Assembly: GCA_030522415.1 (NCBI GenBank)
Contig: CM060109.1
Coordinates: 36,028,892 to 36,092,891, forward strand
Origin: Channallabes apus
Taxonomy: Eukaryota; Chordata; Actinopteri; Siluriformes; Clariidae
Length of the DNA: 64,000 nucleotides
Direction of reading: 5' to 3'
The translations under genes and the position numbers were made by a program. Below the pieces are notes generated by a model that searched no databases, had not been told where the DNA came from, and saw only the letters and a list, made by a program, of their open reading frames with translations. Every line of letters starts with the position of its first letter. Position 1 is the stretch's first letter. Shown here piece after piece: positions 1 through 10,560 of the stretch.

Positions 1-147
1 AAAGGTGGATGCAAAATGGCCACCATGGTCACCACCCATCTTGAAAAGTTTTCCCCCTCACATATACTAATGTGCCACAAACAGGAAGTTAATATCACCA
101 ACCATCCACATTTTATTAAGGTCTATCCATATAAATAGCACACCCTG
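1..147. mobile_element. mariner/IS630-like element, one terminus only
   Basis: The stretch reads like the terminal part of a common fish mariner-type element. Its outer end is the motif CACCCTG followed by TA at 148-149, as expected for a TA-targeting transposon. The words about a Tc1/mariner terminus are from memory of the family; what the sequence shows is a repeat-like, non-coding block with an abrupt change to AT-rich DNA after 149. The rest of the element lies before the window, so neither transposase nor the partner inverted repeat can be checked. Confidence 0.5.
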
Positions 148-149
148 TA

Positions 150-640
150 TAATAGATTTTTAGATTTCTTTGTTGTCCTTTATTGACTAACATATATCAT
201 AAATAATTTTTATCCAATACTGACAATATTAAACGTAATTAGCATATCCCAATTCTTGAATTATTGACATTAATAATAATATAAAATCGTAAACTGTTGA
301 TGGCCACATCTTGGCTAATAGTCTAAAAAGATTACTTTTCAGGACAAGCTTTAATACCTCTATAAATCAAAGTTGGAGATGTGGACGAGTGGAAAACTGA
401 TTGCATATAATATATCATTTGATCATAAAACCCTGACACAACATAACGTCATATTGATAATTCCAGATTATGTTCTTATAGCCTGTTTTTAAATATATTT
501 TTATTTATTAACATTATATATTTATTTTTTGGATTTAATCACACTTTTCTATTACAGCACATACGTAATTTAGTGAACTGGAATAAAAACCTGTATATAA
601 TTATTTATTTCTGTAGTCTGGTTTGTCATTAATAAACCAT
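150..640. other. AT-rich unique sequence, no gene seen
   Basis: Very AT-rich spacer between two mariner-type relics. No credible reading frame, RNA gene or repeat family was recognised. Confidence 0.6.
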
Positions 641-641
641 A

Positions 642-1222
642 CACTGATCATCCATAACATTATGACCATCTGCCTAACATTGAGTAGGTCTCCTTTTTGC
701 CAGGAATTAGTCATGACCTGTGTGTTCTGACCCCTTTCTGTGGTAACCTGCATTAACATTTTCAGCAACAGAGTAACAGTAACATCTGAGCAACAGTAAC
801 TCTTATATGGGATTGGAATACACAGGCCAGCCTTTGCTCCACATGTGCATCAATTAGCCTCGGCTTGCCATAAGCTTTCACTGGTTTTCCTTCCATCAAC
901 CACTTTTGGTAGGTACTGAACACTGCAGACCTGTAACATCCCACCAGAGCTGCAGTTTTGGAGTTTCTCTGATCCAGTCACAATTTGGCCTTTGTCAGAA
1001 TCACTCAAATTCTTGTATTTGTCCATTTTTCTTCTTCAATCTCATCAAATCAGAGACAAAAGATTCACTTGCTGCCTAATATATTCCACCCACTTTCAGG
1101 TGAAATTGTAATAAGATATTGTAACTGTAGCTAACACAAAGTGAATTACTTATTTGGTGGGAAAAGAGGGGACCTACTCAATATTAGATTTGTGGTCATA
1201 ATATTATTATTACTGATCTGTT
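642..1222 (-). mobile_element. Internally deleted Tc1/mariner-like transposon
   Basis: The left end starts CACTGATCATCCATAACATT at 642 and the right end ends in an imperfect inverted copy (GTGGTCATAATATTATTATT from 1193, then GATCT). TA dinucleotides flank both ends (640-641 and 1223-1224). Sub-terminal blocks also pair: GAGTAGGTC near 683 and GACCTACTC near 1171. Inside, the minus strand keeps only the start of a transposase. At 581 bp the copy is about half the size I expect for an autonomous member, so it is a non-autonomous relic. It is old: the inverted repeats have drifted and the coding part is frameshifted. Confidence 0.75.
762..1026 (-). pseudogene. Tc1/mariner transposase N-terminal (helix-turn-helix) remnant
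   Basis: Read on the minus strand, an ATG at 1026-1024 opens MDKYKNLSDSDKGQIV, which matches the opening of Tc1-type transposases of this repeat family. The frame then shifts, and the next part (944-762) carries GCYRSAVFSTYQKWLMEGK followed by GKPRLIDAHVEQRL, the typical second helix and GRPRLID-like linker of the paired-type DNA-binding domain. The DDE catalytic domain is missing altogether. The frameshift and deletion mean no functional protein. Family assignment rests on the linker motif and the terminal repeats. Confidence 0.7.
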
Positions 1223-1232
1223 TATGTTGTGG
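1219..1232 (+). repeat. Target-site duplication of V-SINE (copy 1)
   Basis: TGTTTATGTTGTGG; the identical second copy lies at 1609-1622 after the SINE tail. The first two bases are uncertain because the tail also ends in TG. Confidence 0.85.
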
Positions 1233-1608
1233 CGGCGCGGTGGTGTAGTGGTTAGCACTGTCCCCTTGCACCTCCAGGGTCTGGGGTCGATTCCCCGGCC
1301 AGGCTCGATTCCTGTCTCTGTGTGCATGGAGTTTGCATGTTCTCCCCGTGCTTGGTGGGTTTCCTCCGGGTACTCCGGTTTCCTCCCACAGTCCAAAGAT
1401 ATGCAGGTTAGGCTAATTGGTGTTCCCAAATTGACTGTAGTGTGTGTGATTGGGTGTGTGAATGTGTGTATGAGTGTGTGCCCAGCGTTGGATTGGCACC
1501 CTGTCCAGGGTGTACCCCGCCTTGTGCCCTAAGCCTCCTGGGATAGGCTCCAGGTCCCCCGCGACCCTGAATAGAAGGATGAAGCGGTATAGAAGGTGAA
1601 TGAATGAA
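1233..1608 (+). mobile_element. V-SINE type retroposon, full length, with target duplication
   Basis: The 5' part is tRNA-derived, with an A box (TGGTGTAGTGGTTAGCA) and a B box (GGTCGATTCCC). The centre carries the V-SINE core (GAGTTTGCATGTTCTCCCCG, then the TTTCCTCCGGGTACTCCGG block). The 3' part is the L2-like tail (CCTGTCCAGGGTGTACCCCG, then GGATAGGCTCCAGG and AAGCGGTATAGAAG), ending in (TGAA)n. It is flanked by the 14-bp direct repeat TGTTTATGTTGTGG at 1219-1232 and 1609-1622. The insertion lies within a few bases of the end of the older mariner relic, so it came later. Confidence 0.9.
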
Positions 1609-1728
1609 TGTTTATGTTGTGGTAGGTATCTTCTAAATTGTACTTAATAAATAATTATATAGTAATTACGATAATTTCTTTGATCTGAATATTGGTTGTG
1701 AAAATATTGTACGTAGTGACTTACGTGG

Positions 1729-1765
1729 CCCCTCCTTGAACCACCACCTTATCGTGGTGGAGGGG
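1729..1765 (+). other. 5'-leader stem-loop of the LINE
   Basis: Outer stem CCCCT (1729-1733) pairs with AGGGG (1761-1765). Inner stem CCACCAC (1741-1747) pairs with GTGGTGG (1754-1760), with loop CTTATC. A bulge of seven bases sits on the 5' side. A second copy with changed but still paired outer stem occurs at 15088-15124. A second small hairpin (GGGGC/GCCCC) follows at about 1802-1818. Confidence 0.65.
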
Positions 1766-2155
1766 ATTGCGTGTCCCAATGATCCTGGGAGCTATGTTGT
1801 CGGGGGCTTCATGCCCCTGGCAGGGTCACCCATGGCAATCTGGTCCTAGGTGAGGGAACAGACAAAGAGTGGTTCAGAAGACCTCTTATGATGAGTAAAA
1901 CCCTTGGAAAACGTTTTCCTTGGCCGGACGTGGGTTACTGGGGCCTCCCTCTGGAGCCAGGCCTGGAGGTGGGGCCCGATGGCGAGCGCCTGGTGGTCGG
2001 GCCTGCACCCATGGGGCACAGCCCGAAGAGGCAACGTGGGTCCCCCTTCCCATGGGCTCACCACCTGTAGGAGGGGCCAGAGAGGTCGGGTGCAGTGTGA
2101 GCTGGGTGGTGGCCGAAGACAGGGGCCTTGGCGGTCTGATCCTCGGCTGCAGAAG

Positions 2156-2810
2156 CTGGCTCTAGGGACGTGGAATGTCACCTCTCTGGCGGGGAAGGAG
2201 CCTGAGCTAGTGCGTGAGGTTGAGAAGTTCCGGCTAGATATAGTTGGACTCACCTCGACGCACAGCTTAGACTCTGGAACCAGTCTCCTTGAGAGGGGCT
2301 GGACTCTCTTCTACTCTGGAGTTGCCACCGGTGAGAGGCGATGAGCAGGTGTGGGCATACTTATTGCCCCCCGGCTCGGGGTCTGTACATTGGGGTTCAC
2401 CGCAGTGGACGAGAGGGTGGCCTCCCTCCACCTTCGGTTTGCGCTTATGTGCTGAACAGCAGTTTGGAGTATCAGCCCTTTTTGGGGTCTCTGGAGGGGG
2501 CGCTAGAGAACGTCCCTCCTGGGGACTCCATCGTTCTGTTGGGGGACTTCAATGCTCACGTGGGCAATGACAATGAGACCTGGAAGGACGTGATTGGGAT
2601 GAATGGCACCCCCGATCTGAACCAGAGCAGTGTTTTGTTATTGGACTTCTGTGCTCGTCACGGATTGTCCATAACGAACACCATGTTCAGGCATAAGGGT
2701 GTCCATATGTGCACCTGGCACCAGGACACCCTAGGCCACAGTTCGATGATGGACTTTGTGGTTGTGTCGTCGGACTTGGGTGAAGAGAGGGGCGGAGCTG
2801 TCAACTGACA
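2156..2810 (+). pseudogene. LINE endonuclease domain, frameshifted
   Basis: APE-type endonuclease of the LINE. Recognisable motifs are GTWNVTSL at about 2165 (catalytic Asn), [10 protein letters not shown] at about 2539 (Asp and Asn), the TWHQD block at about 2712 and [11 protein letters not shown] at about 2743. The frame is broken at about 2341, where the first part meets a stop and the reading continues in another frame. It ends again at about 2808 just before the expected final histidine motif, where a few codons also seem to be missing. In an active element this enzyme nicks the target for target-primed reverse transcription; here it cannot be made as one protein. Confidence 0.8.
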
Positions 2811-2820
2811 ACACCACCTG

Positions 2821-4806
2821 GTGGTGAGTTGGCTTCGTTGGCGGGGTAGGATGCCTTCAACTCCCACCTCCGGCAAAGCTTCAAACACGTCCTGGGGGAA
2901 ATGGGGGACATTGAGTCCGAATGGACTATGTTCCGCGCCTCCATTGTCGAGGCAGCCAACCGGAGCTGTGGCCGTAAGGTGGTCGGTGCCTGTCGCGGTG
3001 GCAACCCAAGAAGTGAGGGATGCCATCAAGCTGAAGAAGGAGTCTTACCGGGCCTTTTTGGCTGGTGGCACTCCGGTGGCAGCTGATAGGTACCGGCAGG
3101 CCAAGCGGAATGCAGCTTCGGTGGTTGCTGAGGCAAAAACCCGGGTGTGGGAAGAGTTTGGGGAGGCCATGGAGAATGACTTCCAGATGGCTTCGAAGAG
3201 ATTCTGGTCCACCATGGCAGTGGAGAGGAAAGCAGTGCACGGTCAACACAGTGTATAGTGGGGATGGTGCGCTGCTGACCTCGACTTGGGACGTTGGGAC
3301 CTCCTTAATTCCACCAACATGCCTTCCGATGAGGAAGCAGAGTCTGGGGACATAGAGGTGGACTCTTCCATCTCTGGGGCCGAGGTCGCCGAGGTGATCA
3401 AAAAGCTCCGTGGTGGCGGGGCCCCGGGGGTGGATGAGATCCGCCCGGAGTTCCTCAAGGCTCTGGATGTTGTAGGGCTGTCATGGTTGACACGTCTCAA
3501 CATTGCATGGACATCGGGGACAGTGCCTCTGGACTGGCAAACCGGGGTGGTGGTCCCCCTCTTCAAGAAGGGGGACCGGAGAGTGTGTTCCAAAAACAGA
3601 GGGATCACACTCCTCAGCCTCAGTGTGGTTTTCATCCAGGTCGCGGAACAGTGGACCAGCTCTACACCCTTAGCAGGGTCCTGGAGGGGGCATGGGAGTT
3701 TGCCCAACCAGTCTACATCTGCTTTGTGGACTTGGAGAAAGCATTCGACCGTGTCCCTCGGGGAGTCCTGTGGGGGGTACTCCGGGAGTATGGGATATTG
3801 GATTCCCTGTTAAGGGCTGTCCGGTCCCTGTACAACTGGTGTCGGAGCTTGGTCCGCATTGTCGGTAGTAAGTCGGACCTGTTTCCGGTGAGAGTGGGAC
3901 TCCGACAGGACTGCCCTTTGTCATCGATCCTGTTCATAATTTTTATGGATAGGATTTCTAGGCGCAGCCAGGGCGTTGAGGGGGTACAGTTTGGTGGGCT
4001 CAGGATTGGGTCACTGCTTTTTGCAGATGACGTTGTTCTGTTGGCCTCATCATCCTGCGACCTACAGCTCTCACTGGATCGGTTCGCATCCAAGTGTGAA
4101 GCGACTGGGTTGAGAATCAGCACCTCTAAATCTGAGCCCATGGTCCTCAGCCGGAAAAGGGTGGAGTGCCCTCTCAGGTGGGAGTGAGATCCTGCCCCAA
4201 GTGGAGGAGTTTAAGTATCTCGGGGTCTTGTTCACGAGTGAGGGTAAAATGGAACGGGAGATCGACAGGCGGATCGGGGCAGCGTCTGCAGTGATGTGGG
4301 CTCTGTATCGGTCCGTCGTGGTGAAGAAGGAGCTGAGCCAAAAGGCAAAGCTCTCAATTTACCGGTCGATCTACGTTCCTACCCTCACCTATGGTCATGA
4401 GCTGTGGGTAGTGACCGAAAGAACAAGATCGCGAATACAAGCGGCCGAAATGAGTTTCCTCCGTAGGGTGTCTGGGCTCTCCCTTAGAGATAGGGTGAGA
4501 AGCTCAGTCATCCGGGAGGGGCTCAGAGTAGAGCCGCTGCTCCTGCGCATCGAGAGGAGCCAGATGAGGTGGCTTGGGCATCTATTTAGGATGTCGCCTG
4601 GACGCCTCCCTTGTGAGGTCTTCCGGACACGCCCCACCGGAAAGAGACCACGGGGAAGACCCAGGACACGCTGGAGGGACTATGTCTCTCGGCTGGCCTG
4701 GGAACGCCTTGGGATCCCCCCTGAAGAGCTGGAAGAAGTGGCCAGGGAGAGGGAAGTCTGGGCATCCCTGCTGAAGCTGCTGCCCCCGCGACCCGACCTC
4801 GGATAA
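2821..4806 (+). pseudogene. LINE reverse transcriptase and C-terminal domain, broken
   Basis: The linker region (2821-3258) is followed by the RT. GVVVPLFKKGDRRVCS lies at about 3544, then GFHPGRGTVDQLYTL in a different frame at about 3629. CFVDLEKAFDRVPRG lies at about 3722, VRVGLRQDCPLS at about 3889 and the catalytic box FADDVVLLA at 4018-4044. The part after 4201 (EEFKYLGVLFTSEGKMER, the RMSPGRLP region, then RPRGRPRTRWRDY) is the usual C-terminal region. Roughly 25-30 codons between GITLLSL and GFHPGRG are missing, with a frame change at that join (about 3617-3630), and a stop splits 4187 from 4201. The polymerase is therefore not functional. Confidence 0.88.
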
Positions 4807-4838
4807 GCGGAAGAAAATGGATGGATGGATGGACTTAC

Positions 4839-5122
4839 TTGGATGTTTTAATGGCCAATGTAATAATAATAATAATAATAATAAAAGATCCCCAAATACA
4901 ATCTGTATAGGCTAATTGTAGCACCTAATCGATTAAGTCAAAATTAAAAATTTTATTAAATTTTTGAATAAAAATGTCCATGAAACTTATTTGTACTGTA
5001 GTATCATACATACATTGCATAGGACCTCATCAAACTAATAAATGTGTAGCAATGTTTGCAAAATGATATAAGTCAGATTTCACAATCTTATTAATAATGT
5101 CATGTCTAAGTAAGGCATCTTT
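4839..5122. other. AT-rich spacer with short (TAA)n
   Basis: Includes a (TAA)n run at about 4860-4884. Nothing else recognised. Confidence 0.6.
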
Positions 5123-5217
5123 CTCAATACATATTGCAAACAATACTTGGTGTTTTTCTTTTGTTACTATGTAGTTACAATATGTATTTCCAAGTATTGT
5201 TTGCAATATGTATTGAG
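5123..5217. repeat. Perfect 28-bp inverted repeat (hairpin, 39-nt loop)
   Basis: Arm 5123-5150 starts CTCAATACATATTGC and arm 5190-5217 is its exact reverse complement. The spacer is 5151-5189. No mismatches are seen. It could be a small MITE, a foldback made by template switching, or a precursor-type RNA hairpin; the sequence alone does not decide. Confidence 0.85.
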
Positions 5218-5550
5218 TAAATAAATCACTATTAGATCAAAGTAAAACTTGCAATGTACTGTATTCACAGTAGTTTGCACATATGTTTTATATGAACATA
5301 AACCTAAGTATTTTAGGTTATATAGCAAGCAATACTTGCATTTACTACATATTTACCTTGTTCACAACATCTATTCTGCCCAGTCTTCTGCTGTTTTGGG
5401 AAGGATATACTGTCAAGTTTTTCTAACTTTTCATGGAGAAGATAGGAGATTTTCCATCAATTACTGCTCTGTTGTAAGATATGATTACTACAGTACAATT
5501 AACTGTACATTAACTGCACACTAACACTAGTATCCACTTGCACTGCGCAT
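5218..5550. other. AT-rich unique sequence, no gene seen
   Basis: Short open frames here have no recognisable domain and are compositionally like the surrounding spacer. Confidence 0.5.
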
Positions 5551-5655
5551 TCTAGCGTTTTCTCTGCTCTAACACTCCTGGAAGGGCTGCTGAGTTAAAT
5601 TTGGTGTGTTAGAGTACAGCAACTCTAAACTATGCGGGACCAGGGATGGGAACTG
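5551..5655. mobile_element. Probable hAT-type MITE relic
   Basis: Two features recall the ends of fish hAT-derived repeats: GGTGTGTTAGAG in the middle and GGACCAGGGATGGGAACTGC at the end, a degenerate form of the usual end of such repeats. No intact inverted repeat or target duplication could be seen, so this is a low-confidence call from memory. Confidence 0.35.
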
Positions 5656-8600
5656 CTGCACTAATGAAACCATGCTTTTTTCCTTCGCAGGCTGATGATC
5701 CCAGCTGTAAGTTCAAATGCAATATTTGGGCTCAGAGAGCCATAACCCTTAAAAATAGTCCTGCATCCAAGTCAGTGACTTTATGGATCCCTAACTGAGG
5801 CTATTATTGCTTTTATGACCCACATGCCAACTCATAACACTGGTGACTAAATTCACACATTAAGATTCATGTCAAAGTTCTTTAGGACCTTCATATTATC
5901 TTCTTATTGTCAACTGTTTCTGCAAAAGCAATAGCTTCTTGGAAATTTATTAGTATTTTTAATGGGTAATTTTAATAAAAAATCTAAAAAAGATGAAGCA
6001 AATTAATGTCACTTTATTACCAATTTATGTAGATGTTCCATCTAGATGGACATTTTTATTATATTACTTAACTATATAAATTTTTATGTCATTTTCACCC
6101 ATAATTATATATTATGGTACCCTACAGAAAAAAGTTCAATGCTTAAAAAAAGTTTTTGTTTGTTTCAAATTCTATAATAATAATATTAATAAGAGAAACT
6201 AATAATTGGAAAAAAGTAATGATAATTGTTTATAATAATAATGTTTTGGACGATTTTTCCTGTGCTCTAACTTGGCAACAGGCATCTGCAGCAGGTTACC
6301 TGTTAGGGCTTGATGGGGAAAAAAATGTAAGCAATAAAACTCAACAGATCACATCAGATTTATTATGAGTTCTTTGTCTGACTGTTTATGGGCATTTGTG
6401 GTTAAAGTGGTTAATATAAAATTATTACTGCCTCTGAAGGGTAAGTGACATTTTTATTGATTGATGGATTTATGGGCCTTTTTTTTCATATGTTGTAAAT
6501 CCATAGTGCATCAACAATGAGACAGCATATGTGTCAACTTAACCATAACATTAAAATGTCTTACTGAAGAACCCTGCAGGTATTATGATTTAAGATATAA
6601 ATTGTCAATCAATAATAAAACTAGGTGTTTTTGAAATGTAGCCTGAGAAAAAATTTACATAATCGTGTTTTCTTACAGGTAGCCAAACATCAGTCACAAC
6701 ACAATCCTTGTTTCAATGGAGCGGATGTTAGTAGAGAGAGAAACAGGCTTGTGAACTTTAAAAGCATATTTGGCTGCTCTCTTTGCTCTAGTTCTTTCTT
6801 ACACTTTTACTTTCAGTATACGATCCTTAACGTGCCTGTTTATGGCCTCCATAGCTCAAATTGACTTGCTAATGTTAACTTTTATTCGGTTGCCATGGGT
6901 TACAGCGTGGTACGGTTTGACAGTGGGGCTACAGACAGGGCTGATTAGTAGCAGGCAGCTCTGTCCATCTCTCACGCATGGCTGAACCATCTGGCCATTT
7001 ACTCGCTAATAAGCCCCTAATGGTCCAAATATTCACAGCCCTGTCACAGAGACATGGCAGAGTAGGCCTACATCTCTCAACTCCCTCTGACATGTTGCTT
7101 GTTTCACATCAAAACTCGTCATTTACAGGCAGAGAGCTCAGAGGAGGTAAAAAGTTGACCTAATCTACACGCTTAACACACACACAAGGCTTTGTTATGT
7201 GCCAGACAGTCCGACTGCATGGTAATGCATTCATCCCTTCACTGCCTTTCCTCTCATCTTTTCTTCTGTTCTTCTTTCTTCCTTTTCTTTCTTTCTCTCC
7301 CTGTGCACTCATATGAGTGCTGTCAACATGATTTTGATTATGCACACATCGATTGGATTTTTTAAAAAGAGGGGATTATGCATGGCGAGGAAAAAAAATG
7401 AGAAAATTGGAAATTGAAGGGAATGGAGAAAAAGTGAGAGGGGAAAAAAACAGTATGAGGCAGAATATAAGGAAGTAATCTGTAACGCATTCACGTCTGC
7501 TTCTGTCATTTGTCACGCAACCATTGACTTTTTGCCATAAACATTTCCAGATGAACAGATCCAGCTGGAATAGTAATTGGTGACATGCAACTTTAAGTTT
7601 AACCTTTGCTGAGACACTAGTGGCAACCAATTAACTAGCCACTGAATAAAAAATATCCCCAATTATCTGTCTCATTACTGCTCTATGGGTCTGCATGCAG
7701 AGGACCTGAGAAGATATACACTCAAAACAAAGCACTCCCCGTAGGCTTTTAATGACTCTGATCAACTAATAAACTGATATCACCATACTCATGTGTACTA
7801 CAAAGTATAAATTTATCTGCATAAATTATATATTATAATGAAATATGAAATACCTACACTGCGTGTACACGGTTTGTTCAGAATAAAAGAATTAAGGAAA
7901 AAGTCCCACATGTAAATCCTTTGTTAGCTTTCCATATATTAACCATTAACCATATATTTGTGGTGATTTCACAGCATTCAGTGAAACCGGTTATCATCAG
8001 CTGATAGGTCTAGGTCTAGAACCTCTGTGACACTTTAAGTAGCTTTTCCAGACAGAGGGAATGTATACTTAACTCCCCGCCAATCACTCTGCCATCCTTC
8101 TATCTGCTGCCTTACGTTGCTCATAAGGAAGATGGAGAAATGCTGAGTCTTTCACTAGACACATGGGATAAGTCACCTTGACTGAGTTCACCTGGGGTGA
8201 AGAGATGAGAGAGAAAGCTGGAAGGAGAGGCAAAGAAAGGAGATAAGATTTATATGTGACTCATCTGCCTTAAAGCAGCAAAATGGTGGGATGAAAAGGT
8301 TTACAGTTTTTGGTGTGCGCACACACACACAGGCAACTAAAGCTCTCTGTCTACCGACATAGCAGAACTGAGAGCTAATTTATGTAAACTTTTTTCCATT
8401 ATGTAAGCTTTCGTGTGTCATTACAGCTCTGGCTAGATTTTCGAGGGTTTTCTCAATATTAAGACATTATATTCTCGCTTGCTGTGTGTGTGTTGGATGT
8501 GTATCCTAATGAATGCCTTACAAATATGACCTGCCAGGGCAAATTATAAACCCAAACTTTAAACACTGCATCAAAGACTTTATAATGGTGATAATAAAAA

Positions 8601-8840
8601 CTCAAACTTATGTATGCCTAGCGGCATTAAACAGCATAGCAAAACAGATGTTATATGCCAGATATATAGTAGTAATCTATTCATCCTTCCAGTGCCTGAG
8701 TTAATAGCGGTGTTATTATGACAGCAGGAAGTCTGATTGTATTCCACCATCACTCATACTGTATCAACCTTGATACCAATCACTGAAGGCATTTCAGAAG
8801 TAGACATGCTACTGCCATTGTTTTCTTCTCCCTGCATTTG
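5656..8840. other. AT-rich non-coding DNA, no gene recognised
   Basis: About 3.2 kb without a credible gene. The open frames (for example 6625-6864, 6770-6985 and 7376-7630) are short, lack domains and overlap on both strands. A small (CA)n lies at about 8319-8330. Some stretches (about 6680-7150) are less AT-rich and could be unique regulatory DNA, but nothing in them is diagnostic. Confidence 0.5.
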
Positions 8841-9175
8841 TCTCACTCATTGTCTATACCGCTTATCTTGTTTACAGGAGCCTATCCCAGGAGTCTTAGG
8901 GCATGAGGCAGAGTACATCCTGGATGGGGTGCCTTTGCGTCACAGGGCACACATACATGCACTCACAGTACAGGAAATTTGGAAATACCAATTAGCCTTA
9001 CCTGCACATCTTTAGACTGTGGGAGGATACCGAAGTACCTGAAGGAAACCCACCAAGCAGGGGGGAGAACATGCTATCTCCATGCACACATAGGTCAGAA
9101 ACGAACCTTGCCAGAATCTAACCTGGACCCTGGAAGTGCAAGGCAACAGTGTAACAACTAAGCCAACGTGCCACC
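8841..9175 (-). mobile_element. V-SINE type retroposon, minus orientation
   Basis: The plus strand begins with the reversed tail (TCTCACTCATTGTCTATACC, then GCTTATC and GGAGCCTATCCCAGGAG). It continues with the reversed core (TAGACTGTGGGAGGATACCG, then GGGGGAGAACATGC) and ends with the reversed tRNA-like head near 9175. All three V-SINE modules are present in one reversed copy, but strongly diverged from the copy at 1233. No clear target duplication was found, which fits its greater age. Confidence 0.82.
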
Positions 9176-9534
9176 CTTCACTATACTGTACTTGATAAAC
9201 CGATAAACCCAGACCATGTCTTTGATTAGAAGATACAACAAATTAGAAGCCACAAGCAAATTAGAAGATGCCACATGAAATCTGTTTTTGTTTTTTTGTC
9301 CAAAACCTTTGCAACTTTTCCAAGTTCATCCTACTAAAACAAAAAAATAAACTACAACTTGGGCAGGATGGAGCAGCAAGGAAGTTAAAACTGAAAGTAG
9401 AATCAAATTAGATCAGTTTTACAATTTCTTCACTGCAGGTAATGCCAAGTAGGTAGATCCATTTAAATAAAGTGTTCAAAATATTACAGTTTTTTTATGA
9501 TTGTTTAAGCACAAAATCACATGCTTGCATCAAT
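9176..9534. other. Unique spacer between two SINEs
   Basis: No gene or repeat family recognised. Confidence 0.5.
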
Positions 9535-9780
9535 GGGCACTGGTGGCTCAGTGGTATGTGTTTTACCTGCCATGCGGAAGGCCCGGGTTCAATTCCCACC
9601 CACCACACAAACCCCAGCCACTGGATGCAGTGCCAGTCCCAAGCCTGGATAAAATGGGAGGATTGTGCCAGGAAGGGTATTCTCCATAAAACCTGTGGAA
9701 AAGTTATATGTGCGGACCGGATTGTCTACTTCGGCGACCCCTTGCTGGGAACAGTCAAAAGACCAATAACAACACATACA
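9535..9780 (+). mobile_element. tRNA-derived SINE with L2/DANA-like tail
   Basis: The head has an A-box-like TGGCTCAGTGGT and a B box GGTTCAATTCCC. The tail reads GCCAGGAAGGGTATTC, then AAAACCTGTG and TTCGGCGACCCCTTGCTGGG, which is the 3' module shared by several cyprinid-type and other fish SINEs. It ends in an A/C-rich simple tail. It lacks the V-SINE core, so it is a different family from the copies at 1233 and 8841. Confidence 0.75.
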
Positions 9781-10328
9781 AGTTGCAGAACACCTGAGAT
9801 CTTTTGTGAAATGACACAATTGACAAATTTATAAAATAATTTATAATATCCAGTTATGTAACCATATAGCACACATCATTAATTTTATCTGATTGTGTTT
9901 AAATCAGTTACACACTGCTGTTCTCAATTTAAAACACTTTTACCCATTTCTATATTCAAGTGGTAGTCTAAAATAGATTTTTAGATATCTTTAATAAAAT
10001 TGCCCAAACATAACACAAAAGACCAGTGATGAGAATATCATTCCCCTCCACATTGATCTGTACATCCATGCATGTAGAATTTATAGAATTTGGGTTTACA
10101 CTGAAAATCATCGTAGTACAGAAAATATTCCACACACAAAAACAGCAAAAACATTTGTACAGGAAAAAAAGGGAAAATGCATGAATTACAGTAAAAAAAA
10201 AAAAAAAAACCCTAAGCATCTCTTTGTGTTGGTCAAGCATCCTTAATGGCCTCAATGAGGGTCATCCTAATATAGGGTTGGTGATCAGAAACTTTCCATC
10301 ATGCAAAAAAAGGGTCTCTGCTGTGATA
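9781..10328. other. AT-rich spacer before the inverted-ended block
   Basis: Contains an A run at about 10193-10209. No gene recognised. Confidence 0.5.
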
Positions 10329-10373
10329 CAGATGTCGCCATTAAAAACCTGCGTTTCGAGAAAAGGGATCCCG
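10329..10373 (+). repeat. Left terminal inverted repeat of the 8.9-kb block
   Basis: Matches the reverse complement of 19222-19266: 24 of the first 26 bases, then weaker similarity. The strand is set so that both copies read inward. Confidence 0.7.
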
Positions 10374-10451
10374 TGACGTGCCGCGGCTTTGCGCGGCTGC
10401 GTGCGGGAAGCTGTGAACATGCCCTTCATTACCTGTAGGGGGCAGTCGTGT

Positions 10452-10560
10452 TTCAGTCTGAAGTATTGTGTGTCTACTGAAGCCGAAAATGTGTGCAAAT
10501 TAAACTGCGCATGCGTGTTTGGAGTCGCTGTGTATCAGTCGGTTGGGAATCATCACGGAG
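10452..10560 (+). repeat. Direct repeat, copy 1 (partner 11276-11404)
   Basis: GTTTCAGTCTGAAGTATTG through the NRF1-like motif to GGGAATCATCACGGAGG recurs about 830 bp downstream with few changes. The downstream copy has an extra block of about 20 bases (GTGCCCGCGCTGTGTACA). Confidence 0.9.
10506..10516 (+). promoter_or_regulatory. NRF1-type motif
   Basis: TGCGCATGCGT, close to the NRF1 consensus, in a CpG-rich stretch. It recurs at 11330-11340 in the duplicated block. Confidence 0.4.

Larger units (their letters stand above)
1725..4831 (+). mobile_element. Non-LTR retrotransposon (APE endonuclease + RT), 5'-complete but degenerate
   Basis: A 3.1-kb LINE copy. It begins with a GC-rich structured leader, has an apurinic-type endonuclease and a reverse transcriptase in order, and ends in AAGCGGAAGAAAATGG plus a (GGAT)n tail. 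GACTTAC occurs at 1718-1724 and again at 4832-4838, a short probable target duplication. The protein families are widespread in teleosts; I think of the I/Nimb-like group, but cannot fix the clade by eye. It is GC-richer than the flanks. Several frameshifts, stops and small deletions make it dead, yet the 5' end is kept, which is uncommon for LINE copies. Confidence 0.88.

Noticed and set aside
1233..1310. tRNA gene
   Set aside because: A and B boxes belong to the SINE head; no cloverleaf acceptor stem. The same applies at 9535.
5123..5217. Calling the hairpin a miRNA gene
   Set aside because: No known seed, large loop, and no expression evidence; kept only as an inverted repeat.
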